The notes beneath the pieces are model-generated. The model was not told where the DNA came from, did not search any database, and saw nothing but the letters and a program-made list of their open reading frames with translations. A stretch of 7,464 bases of DNA from Candidatus Gottesmanbacteria bacterium CG_4_10_14_0_8_um_filter_37_24. Lineage in GTDB: Bacteria; Patescibacteriota; Microgenomatia; 2-02-FULL-39-11. The DNA lies in contig PFMK01000093.1 of assembly GCA_002785215.1 (NCBI GenBank), positions 1-7,464 on the forward strand. The letters run 5' to 3'. Positions within the stretch are counted from its first letter, which is position 1, and each line of letters begins with the position of its first letter. The translations under genes were made by a program, and so were the position numbers. Shown piece after piece: positions 1 through 5,785 of the stretch.

Positions 1-2
1 AA

Positions 3-596
3 ATAGATAAAAAGTATAACCTGAAAGACAAAAAAATTGTTTTATTTGCGGGGAAATTGACAGCTTTCAAAGGGGTGAAATATCTTATTCAGGCGGCTAG
101 GAAAATTCCTGCTGAGGTGCTAATTTTAGGAGAAGGACCGGAAAGGGCAAATTTGGAAAAACGTACAAAGGATTATGGATTGAAAAACGTCCATTTCGTA
201 GGCCATCTGGGAACCAGTAATGAGTTGAATAAGTTCTATAAAAGAGCAACGGTTTTTATCGCTCCCAGCGTGTGGGATGAGCCTCTGGGTTTGGTAATTT
301 TGGAAGCTATGGCATGCAAGACGCCTGTGGTGGTTACCAGAAAGGGCGGTATTCCTCTGGCTGTCAAGGATGGAGTAAACGGGTATTTTGTCAGGCCAAG
401 GAATTCATCCGAAATTGCAGAAAAGGTCAATTTGCTTTTGTCAAGCGAAGAGAAAAGAGTGAAAATGGCAGAAAATGCCAGGAGAATAGTGGAACAGAAA
501 TTTTCCTGGGAGATGATTGCACATAGGTTTATCCTGATGTACATGAGATTTGCCTATTTCCCCAAACACAAAAATTATAGTAATGGAAAGAAATAA
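3..596 (+). CDS. GT4-family glycosyltransferase, C-terminal part (5' truncated by window)
   Basis: This is the nucleotide-sugar-binding half of a retaining GT-B glycosyltransferase, which transfers a sugar from an NDP-sugar to an acceptor, probably at the inner membrane face. The frame is open from the first bases of the window. The residues before the apparent TTG at 57 (KKIVLFAGKLTAFKGVKYL) form the usual first strand and helix of the GT4 C-terminal domain, so the true start lies upstream and 57 is internal. The sequence shows ILGEGPE, then FVGHLG, then an EX7E motif in EPLGLVILEAMA (Glu codons at 279 and 303), and an FSWE segment near the end as in many GT4 proteins. The stop is TAA at 594-596. 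The acceptor domain is missing, so donor and acceptor cannot be named. The family call is firm. It is followed by a gene-free stretch and then a second GT4 gene. Confidence 0.9.
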   Translation: MDKKYNLKDKKIVLFAGKLTAFKGVKYLIQAARKIPAEVLILGEGPERANLEKRTKDYGLKNVHFVGHLGTSNELNKFYKRATVFIAPSVWDEPLGLVILEAMACKTPVVVTRKGGIPLAVKDGVNGYFVRPRNSSEIAEKVNLLLSSEEKRVKMAENARRIVEQKFSWEMIAHRFILMYMRFAYFPKHKNYSNGKK

Positions 597-623
597 ATAA
601 GAATTTAGAAGATAGATACTCAC

Positions 624-649
624 GTAACTCAGGTTTGCAACTGAGTTAC
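624..649. repeat. Perfect 9-bp hairpin
   Basis: GTAACTCAG (624-632) is followed by an 8-nt loop, GTTTGCAA, and then CTGAGTTAC (641-649), a perfect inverted repeat. It lies 28 bp after the stop of the upstream glycosyltransferase. It could slow or end transcription, but no T-run follows, so it is not a standard intrinsic terminator. Its core GGTTTGCAAC (632-641) recurs inverted at 713-722 within the neighbouring palindrome, which suggests repeat DNA and not a dedicated terminator. Confidence 0.7.
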
Positions 650-654
650 TCAGT

Positions 655-739
655 ATATACCCTTCTAATACTTCGGCAAGCTCAGCACAGGTCCGCTTTT
701 TCACCATACCGGGTTGCAAACCGGAGTAAGAAGGGTAGA
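655..739. repeat. Long imperfect palindrome, repeat family copy 1
   Basis: The left end ATATACCCTTCTA (655-667) and the right end AGTAAGAAGGGTAGA (725-739) are identical to the ends of a second element at 6831-6884. Within this copy TACCCTTCT (658-666) pairs with AGAAGGGTA (729-737). The stem continues inward as TACTTCGG (669-676) with CCGGAGTA (721-728), one G-T wobble, after a 2-nt bulge. The interior holds CTTCGGCAAGCTCAGCACAG (671-690) and a near-palindrome, CCGGGTTGCAAACCGG (709-724). It encodes nothing recognisable. It could be a MITE-like or REP-like element or a structured RNA. Confidence 0.75.
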
Positions 740-759
740 ATTAAGAATTTGGAATTTTG
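736..759. repeat. Left arm of imperfect inverted repeat flanking the four-helix-bundle remnant
   Basis: This 24-nt AT-rich stretch is built from GAATT(T) units. It matches the reverse complement of 917-940 at 20 of 24 positions by hand alignment. The two arms bracket the truncated four-helix-bundle gene, which suggests the boundaries of an inserted cassette of about 205 bp. AT-rich low complexity makes chance similarity possible. Confidence 0.45.
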
Positions 760-777
760 CATTACGAATCTGGAATT

Positions 778-873
778 ATGAATAAGAAAATAAGATCGTT
801 CACGGATTTAATCGCATGGAAAGAAGCACATAAATTAGTTTTGCAAATCAGACAATCTGTACAGGTAAGTTGA
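778..873 (+). pseudogene. Truncated four-helix-bundle (23S rRNA intervening-sequence) protein remnant
   Basis: ATG at 778 opens a 31-codon frame ending at TGA 871-873. Its first part, IRSFTDLIAWKEAHKLVLQI, is the typical N-terminus of the four-helix-bundle family known from 23S rRNA intervening sequences (pattern F-DL-W-A--L). Intact members run roughly 110-130 residues. Here the similarity ends after about 24 residues and a stop follows, so only the first helix survives. I call it a decayed fragment, not a small gene. AT-rich GAATT-type repeats lie on both sides in opposite orientation, and the next gene's putative promoter starts at its stop codon. Family members are common as standalone cassettes in Patescibacteria and Bacteroidetes; their function is unknown. 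Confidence 0.6.
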
Positions 874-898
874 TAAATTCAATAATTAAGAATATAGT
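870..898 (+). promoter_or_regulatory. Predicted sigma70-type promoter for the glycosyltransferase at 952
   Basis: TTGATA (870-875) and TATAGT (893-898) each match five of six consensus bases and are separated by 17 nt, the optimal spacing. Transcription would start near 905 and give a leader of about 45 nt before ATG 952. The background is AT-rich, so chance matches are possible, but the combination of spacing and both boxes is good. Confidence 0.5.
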
Positions 899-916
899 TA
901 AATGAGGTTAGTTATT

Positions 917-940
917 CAATATTCTAAATTCTAAATTCAA
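917..940. repeat. Right arm of the imperfect inverted repeat, with ATTCTAA tandem units
   Basis: This arm contains two and a half tandem ATTCTAA units (921-938) and is the reverse complement of 736-759 at 20 of 24 positions. It ends 12 bp before the start codon at 952, so it forms part of that gene's leader. No Shine-Dalgarno sequence is visible here. Confidence 0.45.
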
Positions 941-951
941 CATTCCAATAA

Positions 952-2013
952 ATGAGAATCGCAATATTAGGCTCTGTTGCTCTTCCGGTACCCCCTCCCA
1001 GACAAGGCGGTACTGAGTGGATCGCTTACTACCAGGCTGAAGGACTGTCAAAGCTGGGGCATGAAGTTATTCTTTTTGCTGCCCGCGGTTCAAAGCAGGG
1101 TTCGTACAAGCTGGTGGAAGTGGGTGGCGGAAATACAGTAGCCGGTTCAAGTCTGTCAGTAGAGCATGAAGAAGAGTATATAGAATCATCCCGCAAGCTC
1201 CGGCTTGAAAATGTCTACCTTGCCCGTGCCATGCAGAAGCTGATTGACCTTCAGGATGAGTATGACATCATATTAAACAATATGAGGGGTGAAGCTGTAT
1301 TTATCCCGATTGCCAGGAAATTGAATAAACCTTTTGCAAACGTGATGCACTTGCCTCACTTTTCTGAGCTCGCCTCTTTTTTTCAGGAAACAAAGACGCA
1401 TATAGTAACAATAAGTAACGCCCAGAGAAAGGGTTTTCCGGATTTGAATTACCTGGCTACCGTCAATAACTGCGTATCCTTGGATGAATTTAAATTTAAC
1501 CCCAAACCCCAGGATTACCTTCTGATGGTGGGGAGCATTGCGCCCCATAAGAACCAGGAAGGAGCCATAAGGATTGCCAAAAAATTGGGGTTAAACCTGG
1601 TTCTGGCCGGAAAAATCGGTGATAAGGAGTATTTTAAAAAAATTCAAAAGGATATTGACGGTGAAAAGATAGAATGGGTAGGGGAGCTGGGGTTTGAAGC
1701 GAAACACAGGCTTTACCAGAATGCTAAAGCCTTCATCTTTCCGATCCTTTGGGAGGAACCGTTCGGGTTGGTTATGATAGAAGCGATGGCTTGCGGGACG
1801 CCTGTCGTAGCCTTTGCCAATGGGGCTATCCCTGAAGTGGTGAAAGATGGTTACAGTGGGTATGTTATCCAAAACAATGATGAATTCCGTTTTACCGAGG
1901 CTTTAGAGAATATTGGCAGGATTAAAAGGGAAAACTGCCGGAAACACGCGGAAGATAATTTCTCTGTGGAGAAAATGGTGAAGGATTATGAAGGAGCTTT
2001 GAAAAAATTGTAA
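952..2013 (+). CDS. GT4-family glycosyltransferase, complete
   Basis: This 353-residue GT-B enzyme probably transfers a sugar from an NDP-sugar to a cell-surface or lipid-linked acceptor at the cytoplasmic membrane. The N-terminus MRIAILGSVALPVPP followed by RQGGTEWIAYYQAEGL is the usual GT4 opening strand and glycine-rich acceptor-side loop. The second domain begins around residue 190 with LLMVGSIAPHKN and carries the EX7E motif EEPFGLVMIEAMACGTPVVA, with Glu269 and Glu277. FSVEKM near the end matches the family. There is no signal peptide or membrane span. An in-frame TAA at 949-951 abuts the ATG, so 952 is the earliest possible start. There is no clear Shine-Dalgarno site, but a promoter-like pair sits at 870-898. 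The C-terminal half resembles the partial enzyme at 3-596, so both may serve one glycan pathway. Donor and acceptor cannot be read from sequence. Confidence 0.93.
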   Translation: MRIAILGSVALPVPPPRQGGTEWIAYYQAEGLSKLGHEVILFAARGSKQGSYKLVEVGGGNTVAGSSLSVEHEEEYIESSRKLRLENVYLARAMQKLIDLQDEYDIILNNMRGEAVFIPIARKLNKPFANVMHLPHFSELASFFQETKTHIVTISNAQRKGFPDLNYLATVNNCVSLDEFKFNPKPQDYLLMVGSIAPHKNQEGAIRIAKKLGLNLVLAGKIGDKEYFKKIQKDIDGEKIEWVGELGFEAKHRLYQNAKAFIFPILWEEPFGLVMIEAMACGTPVVAFANGAIPEVVKDGYSGYVIQNNDEFRFTEALENIGRIKRENCRKHAEDNFSVEKMVKDYEGALKKL

Positions 2014-2032
2014 GTTATTACATTCCAAATAT

Positions 2033-2036
2033 GGAG
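2033..2036 (+). promoter_or_regulatory. Shine-Dalgarno site for the YdcF-like gene
   Basis: GGAG ends 5 nt before the ATG at 2042. It is one of the few recognisable ribosome binding sites in the window and supports 2042 as the true start of the YdcF-like protein. Confidence 0.55.
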
Positions 2037-2041
2037 CGATA

Positions 2042-2377
2042 ATGATTGATGCAGTAGACGCAAGACCACTGGGAATAGAGCCGGAAATACTAAGAAAAGC
2101 ACCGCTGGATGCTGTAATTGTATGCGGTATGGGGCCTGTAGCTTTGAGGAAAAATCAATACACTACTCAGACAGAAAATCCTGTAGCTGACAATCCATTT
2201 AACTTTTTAAATGCTCTTGCAGCGAAGTTACTAGTAGGGAAAGACTTGGCAGGTAAAGTGATTTTAAGCGGTTTTACGAGTGCCCAAGAAAGAACTGATA
2301 GAAATCCAATAGAACAGGGAATGAGCGAAGCCGAGCTTCTCGAGAAAACTACATGCGGGCGAATCAAAGTAAATTGA
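2042..2377 (+). CDS. YdcF-like (DUF218) protein, N-terminal part, frameshifted
   Basis: This frame encodes the first half of a DUF218/YdcF-type Rossmann-like domain: a strand LDAVIVCGMGP near residue 25, then KVILSGFTS (compare the family's SGG) and MSEAELLEK, the conserved SEAE helix. After that the frame runs into TGA at 2375-2377. The rest of the domain continues in the frame 2353-3099, one base out of phase. Restoring one A in the AAAA at 2345-2348 would read EAELLEKNYMRANQSK straight into the second frame and give a protein of about 350 residues. This is therefore half of one gene, not a separate small protein. Whether the shift is a real mutation or a read or assembly error cannot be told from sequence. 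It lies 28 bp after the glycosyltransferase. The family's role is unclear; some members affect envelope polymer metabolism. Confidence 0.75.
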   Translation: MIDAVDARPLGIEPEILRKAPLDAVIVCGMGPVALRKNQYTTQTENPVADNPFNFLNALAAKLLVGKDLAGKVILSGFTSAQERTDRNPIEQGMSEAELLEKTTCGRIKVN

Positions 2378-3099
2378 CAGCAGACGAAAATTCTACAGCC
2401 GAAGCTTGTACTGTCAGGGATGTGGAAGCCAGAACGACCTTTGCCAATATTATTAACGGTTTAAACCGTTTTGACGATGAATACGGAGGATATTTTAAGG
2501 GTAATTTGGCAATTCTGTCTTCTGAGTGGCATATCCCAAGGATAGCTGAGATGATAAGAGCCTTTGGGTTGGATACGACCCAGCCATTGGCTGCAGAAAG
2601 GGTGTTGAAGCACTTCGGATATGAGCTGAAAAATATATATAAAAGGAATTCATGGTTTGAAAGAACCGAGGCAACAACCTATAACGGACAATTCTCAGGA
2701 TTACAGAATTTACAAGATAATCCTGCATATGTCACTTTTGAGCTTTGTGAGGTAAGATCGGATAGGAGACTTAAAGAAATGGCTATGAGTTTGAAAAAAT
2801 ATTATAGGGAAGGAAAAATTGAAATTCCTTCTGAATATCAGGAAATATACGACATGATTCCGGATAAAGCTGAAGAGACAATGAATTGTCAGCTTTTTCG
2901 TGACAAATTAAGACCAAAATTGGACAAGGCAAGAAAAGATCTACCAAAGCATGGTTATACAGGTGCTTATTATGATTATCCGGCTGAGGCAGAGCTTATG
3001 GCAAATGCGACCGATGTGTTTTTAGAGACTCATTTGCCAAAAATACAAGCACAGTCGCTTAATCCGGTTCCGAAGGTGGAATCACCAAGTAGTATTTAG
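2353..3099 (+). CDS. YdcF-like (DUF218) protein, C-terminal part, frameshifted
   Basis: This is the continuation of the gene that starts at 2042, read one base out of phase. The ATG at 2353 is probably just an internal methionine. The segment TADENSTAEACTV up to FANIINGL matches the family's E-xS-T-EN block. LAILSSEWHIPRIAEMIRAF (His60 and Arg63 of this frame) matches the TS-HMxRA block of DUF218 proteins. Beyond residue about 110 a further 130 residues have no motif I recognise; they are charged and rich in Lys, Glu and Tyr, and end in a Pro/Ser tail. No signal peptide or membrane span is visible. It ends 13 bp before glgA, so the two are likely co-transcribed. If the frameshift is real, this half would probably not be made as a working protein. 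Confidence 0.72.
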   Translation: MRANQSKLTADENSTAEACTVRDVEARTTFANIINGLNRFDDEYGGYFKGNLAILSSEWHIPRIAEMIRAFGLDTTQPLAAERVLKHFGYELKNIYKRNSWFERTEATTYNGQFSGLQNLQDNPAYVTFELCEVRSDRRLKEMAMSLKKYYREGKIEIPSEYQEIYDMIPDKAEETMNCQLFRDKLRPKLDKARKDLPKHGYTGAYYDYPAEAELMANATDVFLETHLPKIQAQSLNPVPKVESPSSI

Positions 3100-3112
3100 A
3101 AAGTAAACAAAT

Positions 3113-4552
3113 ATGAAAGTACTTTTTGCCGTTTGGGAAATTGATCCTCTTTTCAAAGTCGGGGGACTGGGGGATATCGCCAGGTCTCTTCCGGACGTTT
3201 TACTTAAGAAAGGGATAGACGTAAGGATCGCCATACCTTATTACAAAGTCTTGAAGTTATCCAAACTAAAAAGGATGAAAGTAGCGTTAGGGAAAGTAAG
3301 ATATGCCGGGATTGACGAATCATATGAAATATATACAATCAATCATCCCACCACCAATGTACCGATTTACTTTTTCAAAAATCACACCTACATCGATGCA
3401 GTGAAATCTGCTGACATGTTTGCCTTTTTCAACAAAGCGCTTGTTTCATCTGTCCAAAACAATTTATTATCCTGGAAGCCTGATGTTATCCACTGTAACG
3501 ACCATCATACCGGTTATATTCCATTGTTAGTGAAACATCTTGATCTACCGGTTAAGACGATATATACCATTCATAATCTAGCCCATCAGGGAATTACAAA
3601 TTCTGTGGTTATAGACAAACTGGGAATTGATAAGAAAAAATTCCGGCTTCAGGAATGGGAAATAAAATCCAGACAGCTGAACGCCATGCTTGAGGGTATT
3701 GTCCATGCTGATGTGGTAACTACCGTTTCCCCGACCTATGCTAAGGAAATTATGATGGAAAGATTTGGTATGGGTTTGGATGAAGTTCTTCGCGGGAGGG
3801 AAGGTAAGGTTTTCGGGATATTAAACGGAATCGATTTAAACCATAATTTGAAATTACACTTAGAAAATGTCTGGTATCCGTATTTGCCTGAAAAAGCTAT
3901 AGGCAGTGAATTTGCAGCCCATCTTAAAGATTGGGAAGAATGTAAAATAAAAAACAAAGCTTACCTTCAGAAAAAATTGGGACTGAAGGTGACGGATAAG
4001 TTACCTCTTTTTGCATTTATCGGCAGGCTTGATCCTGAGCAGAAAGGTATGGATATTCTTCATAGGATGTTCAGGAGGATAAATATCGAAAGGTTGCAGT
4101 TTGTGCTCCTTGGTACCGGCAGCCAGGCATGGGAAGAGCGTTTCCAATGGCTGTCTACCTTTTATCCTGATTCGGTTTCCTGTATTTTTAATTTTGATTC
4201 ATCCCTGGCAAACCAGATATATGCTTCGGCTGATTTTTTACTTGTTCCATCCAAATTCGAACCGTGCGGGCTCATCCAGATGCTCGGTCTGTTTTTCGGA
4301 ACCATACCCATAGCCAACAAAACAGGGGGACTTGTGGATACGATAATTGACGGGAAAAACGGATTTTTCTTCCATAAATACACGTCCCTGGCAATGGAGA
4401 AGACAGTAAAAAAAGCAATATGTATATGGAATAAGGATAAAAAGAGATACAAAGAAATGGTGATTTCCGCCCTGCAAAGTGATTTTTCCTGGGAAAAAAG
4501 TGCTAATGAATATATTGCCGTGTATGACAAATTAGTCAGTGGCCAAATATAG
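3113..4552 (+). CDS. glgA: Glycogen/starch synthase (GT5)
   Basis: This cytoplasmic GT-B enzyme transfers glucose from ADP-glucose (or UDP-glucose) to the non-reducing end of an alpha-1,4-glucan. At 479 residues it has the normal bacterial GlgA length. The N-terminal starch synthase catalytic domain opens with MKVLFAVWEIDPLFKVGGLG, where Lys15 of K-V-G-G-L matches the ADP-glucose-binding lysine of E. coli GlgA. HCNDHHTGYIPLL and TIHNLAHQG follow. The C-terminal half carries FIGRLDPEQKG (Arg305 and Lys311 at the phosphate-binding positions), the catalytic EPCGL motif with Glu383, and NKTGGLVDTI. ATG 3113 gives the canonical N-terminus. There is no clear Shine-Dalgarno site, and only 13 bp separate it from the preceding stop, so translation may be coupled. 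No glgC, glgB or glgP is visible, so the donor sugar and the polymer's fate are inferred. Confidence 0.95.
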   Translation: MKVLFAVWEIDPLFKVGGLGDIARSLPDVLLKKGIDVRIAIPYYKVLKLSKLKRMKVALGKVRYAGIDESYEIYTINHPTTNVPIYFFKNHTYIDAVKSADMFAFFNKALVSSVQNNLLSWKPDVIHCNDHHTGYIPLLVKHLDLPVKTIYTIHNLAHQGITNSVVIDKLGIDKKKFRLQEWEIKSRQLNAMLEGIVHADVVTTVSPTYAKEIMMERFGMGLDEVLRGREGKVFGILNGIDLNHNLKLHLENVWYPYLPEKAIGSEFAAHLKDWEECKIKNKAYLQKKLGLKVTDKLPLFAFIGRLDPEQKGMDILHRMFRRINIERLQFVLLGTGSQAWEERFQWLSTFYPDSVSCIFNFDSSLANQIYASADFLLVPSKFEPCGLIQMLGLFFGTIPIANKTGGLVDTIIDGKNGFFFHKYTSLAMEKTVKKAICIWNKDKKRYKEMVISALQSDFSWEKSANEYIAVYDKLVSGQI

Positions 4553-4666
4553 CCATTTCGTATATACCTTCGTTTATTAATATCAGAAGTTATTGTTGAA
4601 TAATTCCTGAGAATCATCTTTCCTATTTGTTATTTGGAGTTTAATATTTGAAGATTCAAGTAAGTT

Positions 4667-5785
4667 ATGTATAAAGTCGTTGCCATAGGGGGAACTTTTG
4701 ACAGACTGCATAAAGGACACATACATTTTATTACCCGCGCATTTGATATAGGAGAAAAAGTATTGATTGGATTGACATCGGATGAGTATGTGAATAATGT
4801 AAAAAGCAATCCGCCAGCTGGCGGACAAAACTCCCACCTTCTCCACCCACTCCGCAAGAGCTTCGAGGGTCAGGAAAGCTTCGGCGGGCAGGCAAAATTA
4901 CAAGTAAAAATTCAAAATTATATGATAAGAGAAAAGGTATTAAAAAATTATTTTAGGAAGCAGAAATTATTAAATCGGGTTAGGATTGTAAAAATCCATG
5001 ATGTCTACGGGGATGCTGATAAACAAATAGATCTGGATGCGATAATGGTGACCAGAGATTCACTGGAGGGAGCAAAAGCCATAAATAAAAGAAGGGTTAT
5101 AAACGGTTTAAAACCATTAAGTATCCATCATGTAGTTTTACAGAAAGCTGATGATGAAATAATTATTGCCTCCACCAGGATCAGATCAGGTGAAATAAGC
5201 AGATGGGGAAAATCCTATAGGATGCTTCCGGTATGGGGAAAAAAGATAGCCGAAGATTTGCGTTCTGCCTTGAAAGAACCTATAGGTGAACTGGTAGAAG
5301 GAGAAAGCGGGGATATATTTAGTATCGCTTATATTGTCAAAAATCTTGTTGTAAAAACCCAATCGTCTATGATTATCACTGTCGGTGATCAAGTGATAAG
5401 ATTATGCAATGTTATCGGCTTACCGGTAGACATCGCAATTTTCGATTATAAAGTAAACAGGAAAAAAATATTCCATTCCCTGACTGACTTGGGTTTTAGT
5501 AATTCGACTACACGGATTTATAAAACAGTGAAAAATCCCCCGGGGTACATTTCCCTGACATTGGTGAAAGCCATCCGGAAAGCCTTGAAAGAGAAACAAA
5601 ATCATAAGGAGAGTATTTTGATAAAAGTAATCGGTGAGGATGACCTGGCTGGGGTACCGGCAATACTGTTTGCTCCGCTTGATTCAATAGTACTGTACGG
5701 ACAACCGAAAAAGGGAATGGTATTGGTCAAAGTGACAGAAGAAAAGAAAGAGGAACTAAGAAGACTAATTACAAAATATGCATAA
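4667..5785 (+). CDS. Fused phosphopantetheine adenylyltransferase (archaeal type) and GTP-dependent dephospho-CoA kinase (DUF359)
   Basis: The protein combines the last two steps of CoA synthesis: 4'-phosphopantetheine plus ATP to dephospho-CoA, then phosphorylation to CoA. Residues 1-180 are a HIGH-superfamily nucleotidyltransferase of the archaeal COG1019 kind, with GGTFDRLHKGH (8-18; HKGH 15-18), IGLTSDEY, and IIASTRIRSGEI (Arg171 and Arg173 of the STxxR motif). Residues from about 195 to 372 match DUF359, identified in Thermococcus as a GTP-dependent dephospho-CoA kinase. They show EPIGELVEG, ITVGDQV (Asp241), IFDYKVNR (Asp260, Lys262), NPPGYIS, VIGEDDLAGVPA (323-332) and VLYGQPKKG. Residues 49-76 are an apparent in-frame repeat insertion absent from the family pattern. 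ATG 4667 gives the expected N-terminal strand. The next gene's GTG abuts the stop codon. Both domain calls rest on motifs; the activity is inferred. Confidence 0.87.
   Translation: MYKVVAIGGTFDRLHKGHIHFITRAFDIGEKVLIGLTSDEYVNNVKSNPPAGGQNSHLLHPLRKSFEGQESFGGQAKLQVKIQNYMIREKVLKNYFRKQKLLNRVRIVKIHDVYGDADKQIDLDAIMVTRDSLEGAKAINKRRVINGLKPLSIHHVVLQKADDEIIIASTRIRSGEISRWGKSYRMLPVWGKKIAEDLRSALKEPIGELVEGESGDIFSIAYIVKNLVVKTQSSMIITVGDQVIRLCNVIGLPVDIAIFDYKVNRKKIFHSLTDLGFSNSTTRIYKTVKNPPGYISLTLVKAIRKALKEKQNHKESILIKVIGEDDLAGVPAILFAPLDSIVLYGQPKKGMVLVKVTEEKKEELRRLITKYA
4810..4825. repeat. Perfect 16-bp palindrome inside the adenylyltransferase domain
   Basis: TCCGCCAGCTGGCGGA equals its own reverse complement. 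It marks the left end of the GC-rich insert within the CoA gene and encodes part of NPPAGG. A palindrome of this length and GC content stands out from the AT-rich coding sequence on each side. Confidence 0.85.
4811..4894. repeat. GC-rich in-frame repeat insert in the CoA gene
   Basis: About 84 nt (28 codons, residues 49-76, PPAGGQ to FGGQA) separate VNNVKSN from KIQNYMIREKVL, which are close together in adenylyltransferases of this type. By hand count 4811-4892 is about 65% GC, while the following 40 bases are mostly A and T. It begins in a 16-bp palindrome and ends with two direct copies, AGCTTCGAGGGTCAGG (4859-4874) and AGCTTCGGCGGGCAGG (4877-4892), at an 18-nt period that encodes SFEGQE and SFGGQA. 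The length is a multiple of three, so the frame survives. The exact ends are my estimate. Confidence 0.7.

Noticed and set aside
57..59. TTG at 57 as the start of the first glycosyltransferase
   Set aside because: The same frame is open to the window edge and the residues before it continue the conserved GT4 domain, so it is an internal leucine codon.
720..740. T-box-like AAGGGTAG sequence at the right end of the palindrome
   Set aside because: The conserved T-box bulge is AGGGTGGNACCGCG. This sequence lacks GGNACC, and there is no terminator and no aminoacyl-tRNA gene downstream.
2340..2355. Programmed -1 ribosomal frameshift in the YdcF-like gene
   Set aside because: In the zero frame the bases read CTC GAG AAA ACT, which does not give an X-XXY-YYZ heptamer, and no strong downstream stem was seen.
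4538..4560. Possible terminator after glgA (TGGC...GCCA followed by TTTCG)
   Set aside because: The stem is only four base pairs and there is no T-run.
4561..4571. Third copy of the repeat end (TATATACCTTC)
   Set aside because: It resembles the left end of the palindromes at 655 and 6831 but lacks one C, and no matching right end (AGAAGGGTA) follows, so it is not called as an element.
4162..4617. 151-codon open frame on the minus strand over the end of glgA
   Set aside because: It is antisense to well-conserved GlgA motifs, including EPCGL, and its translation has no recognisable family features.
4553..4666. Promoter upstream of the CoA fusion gene
   Set aside because: AT-rich TAATAT near 4642 has no acceptable -35 box at normal spacing.
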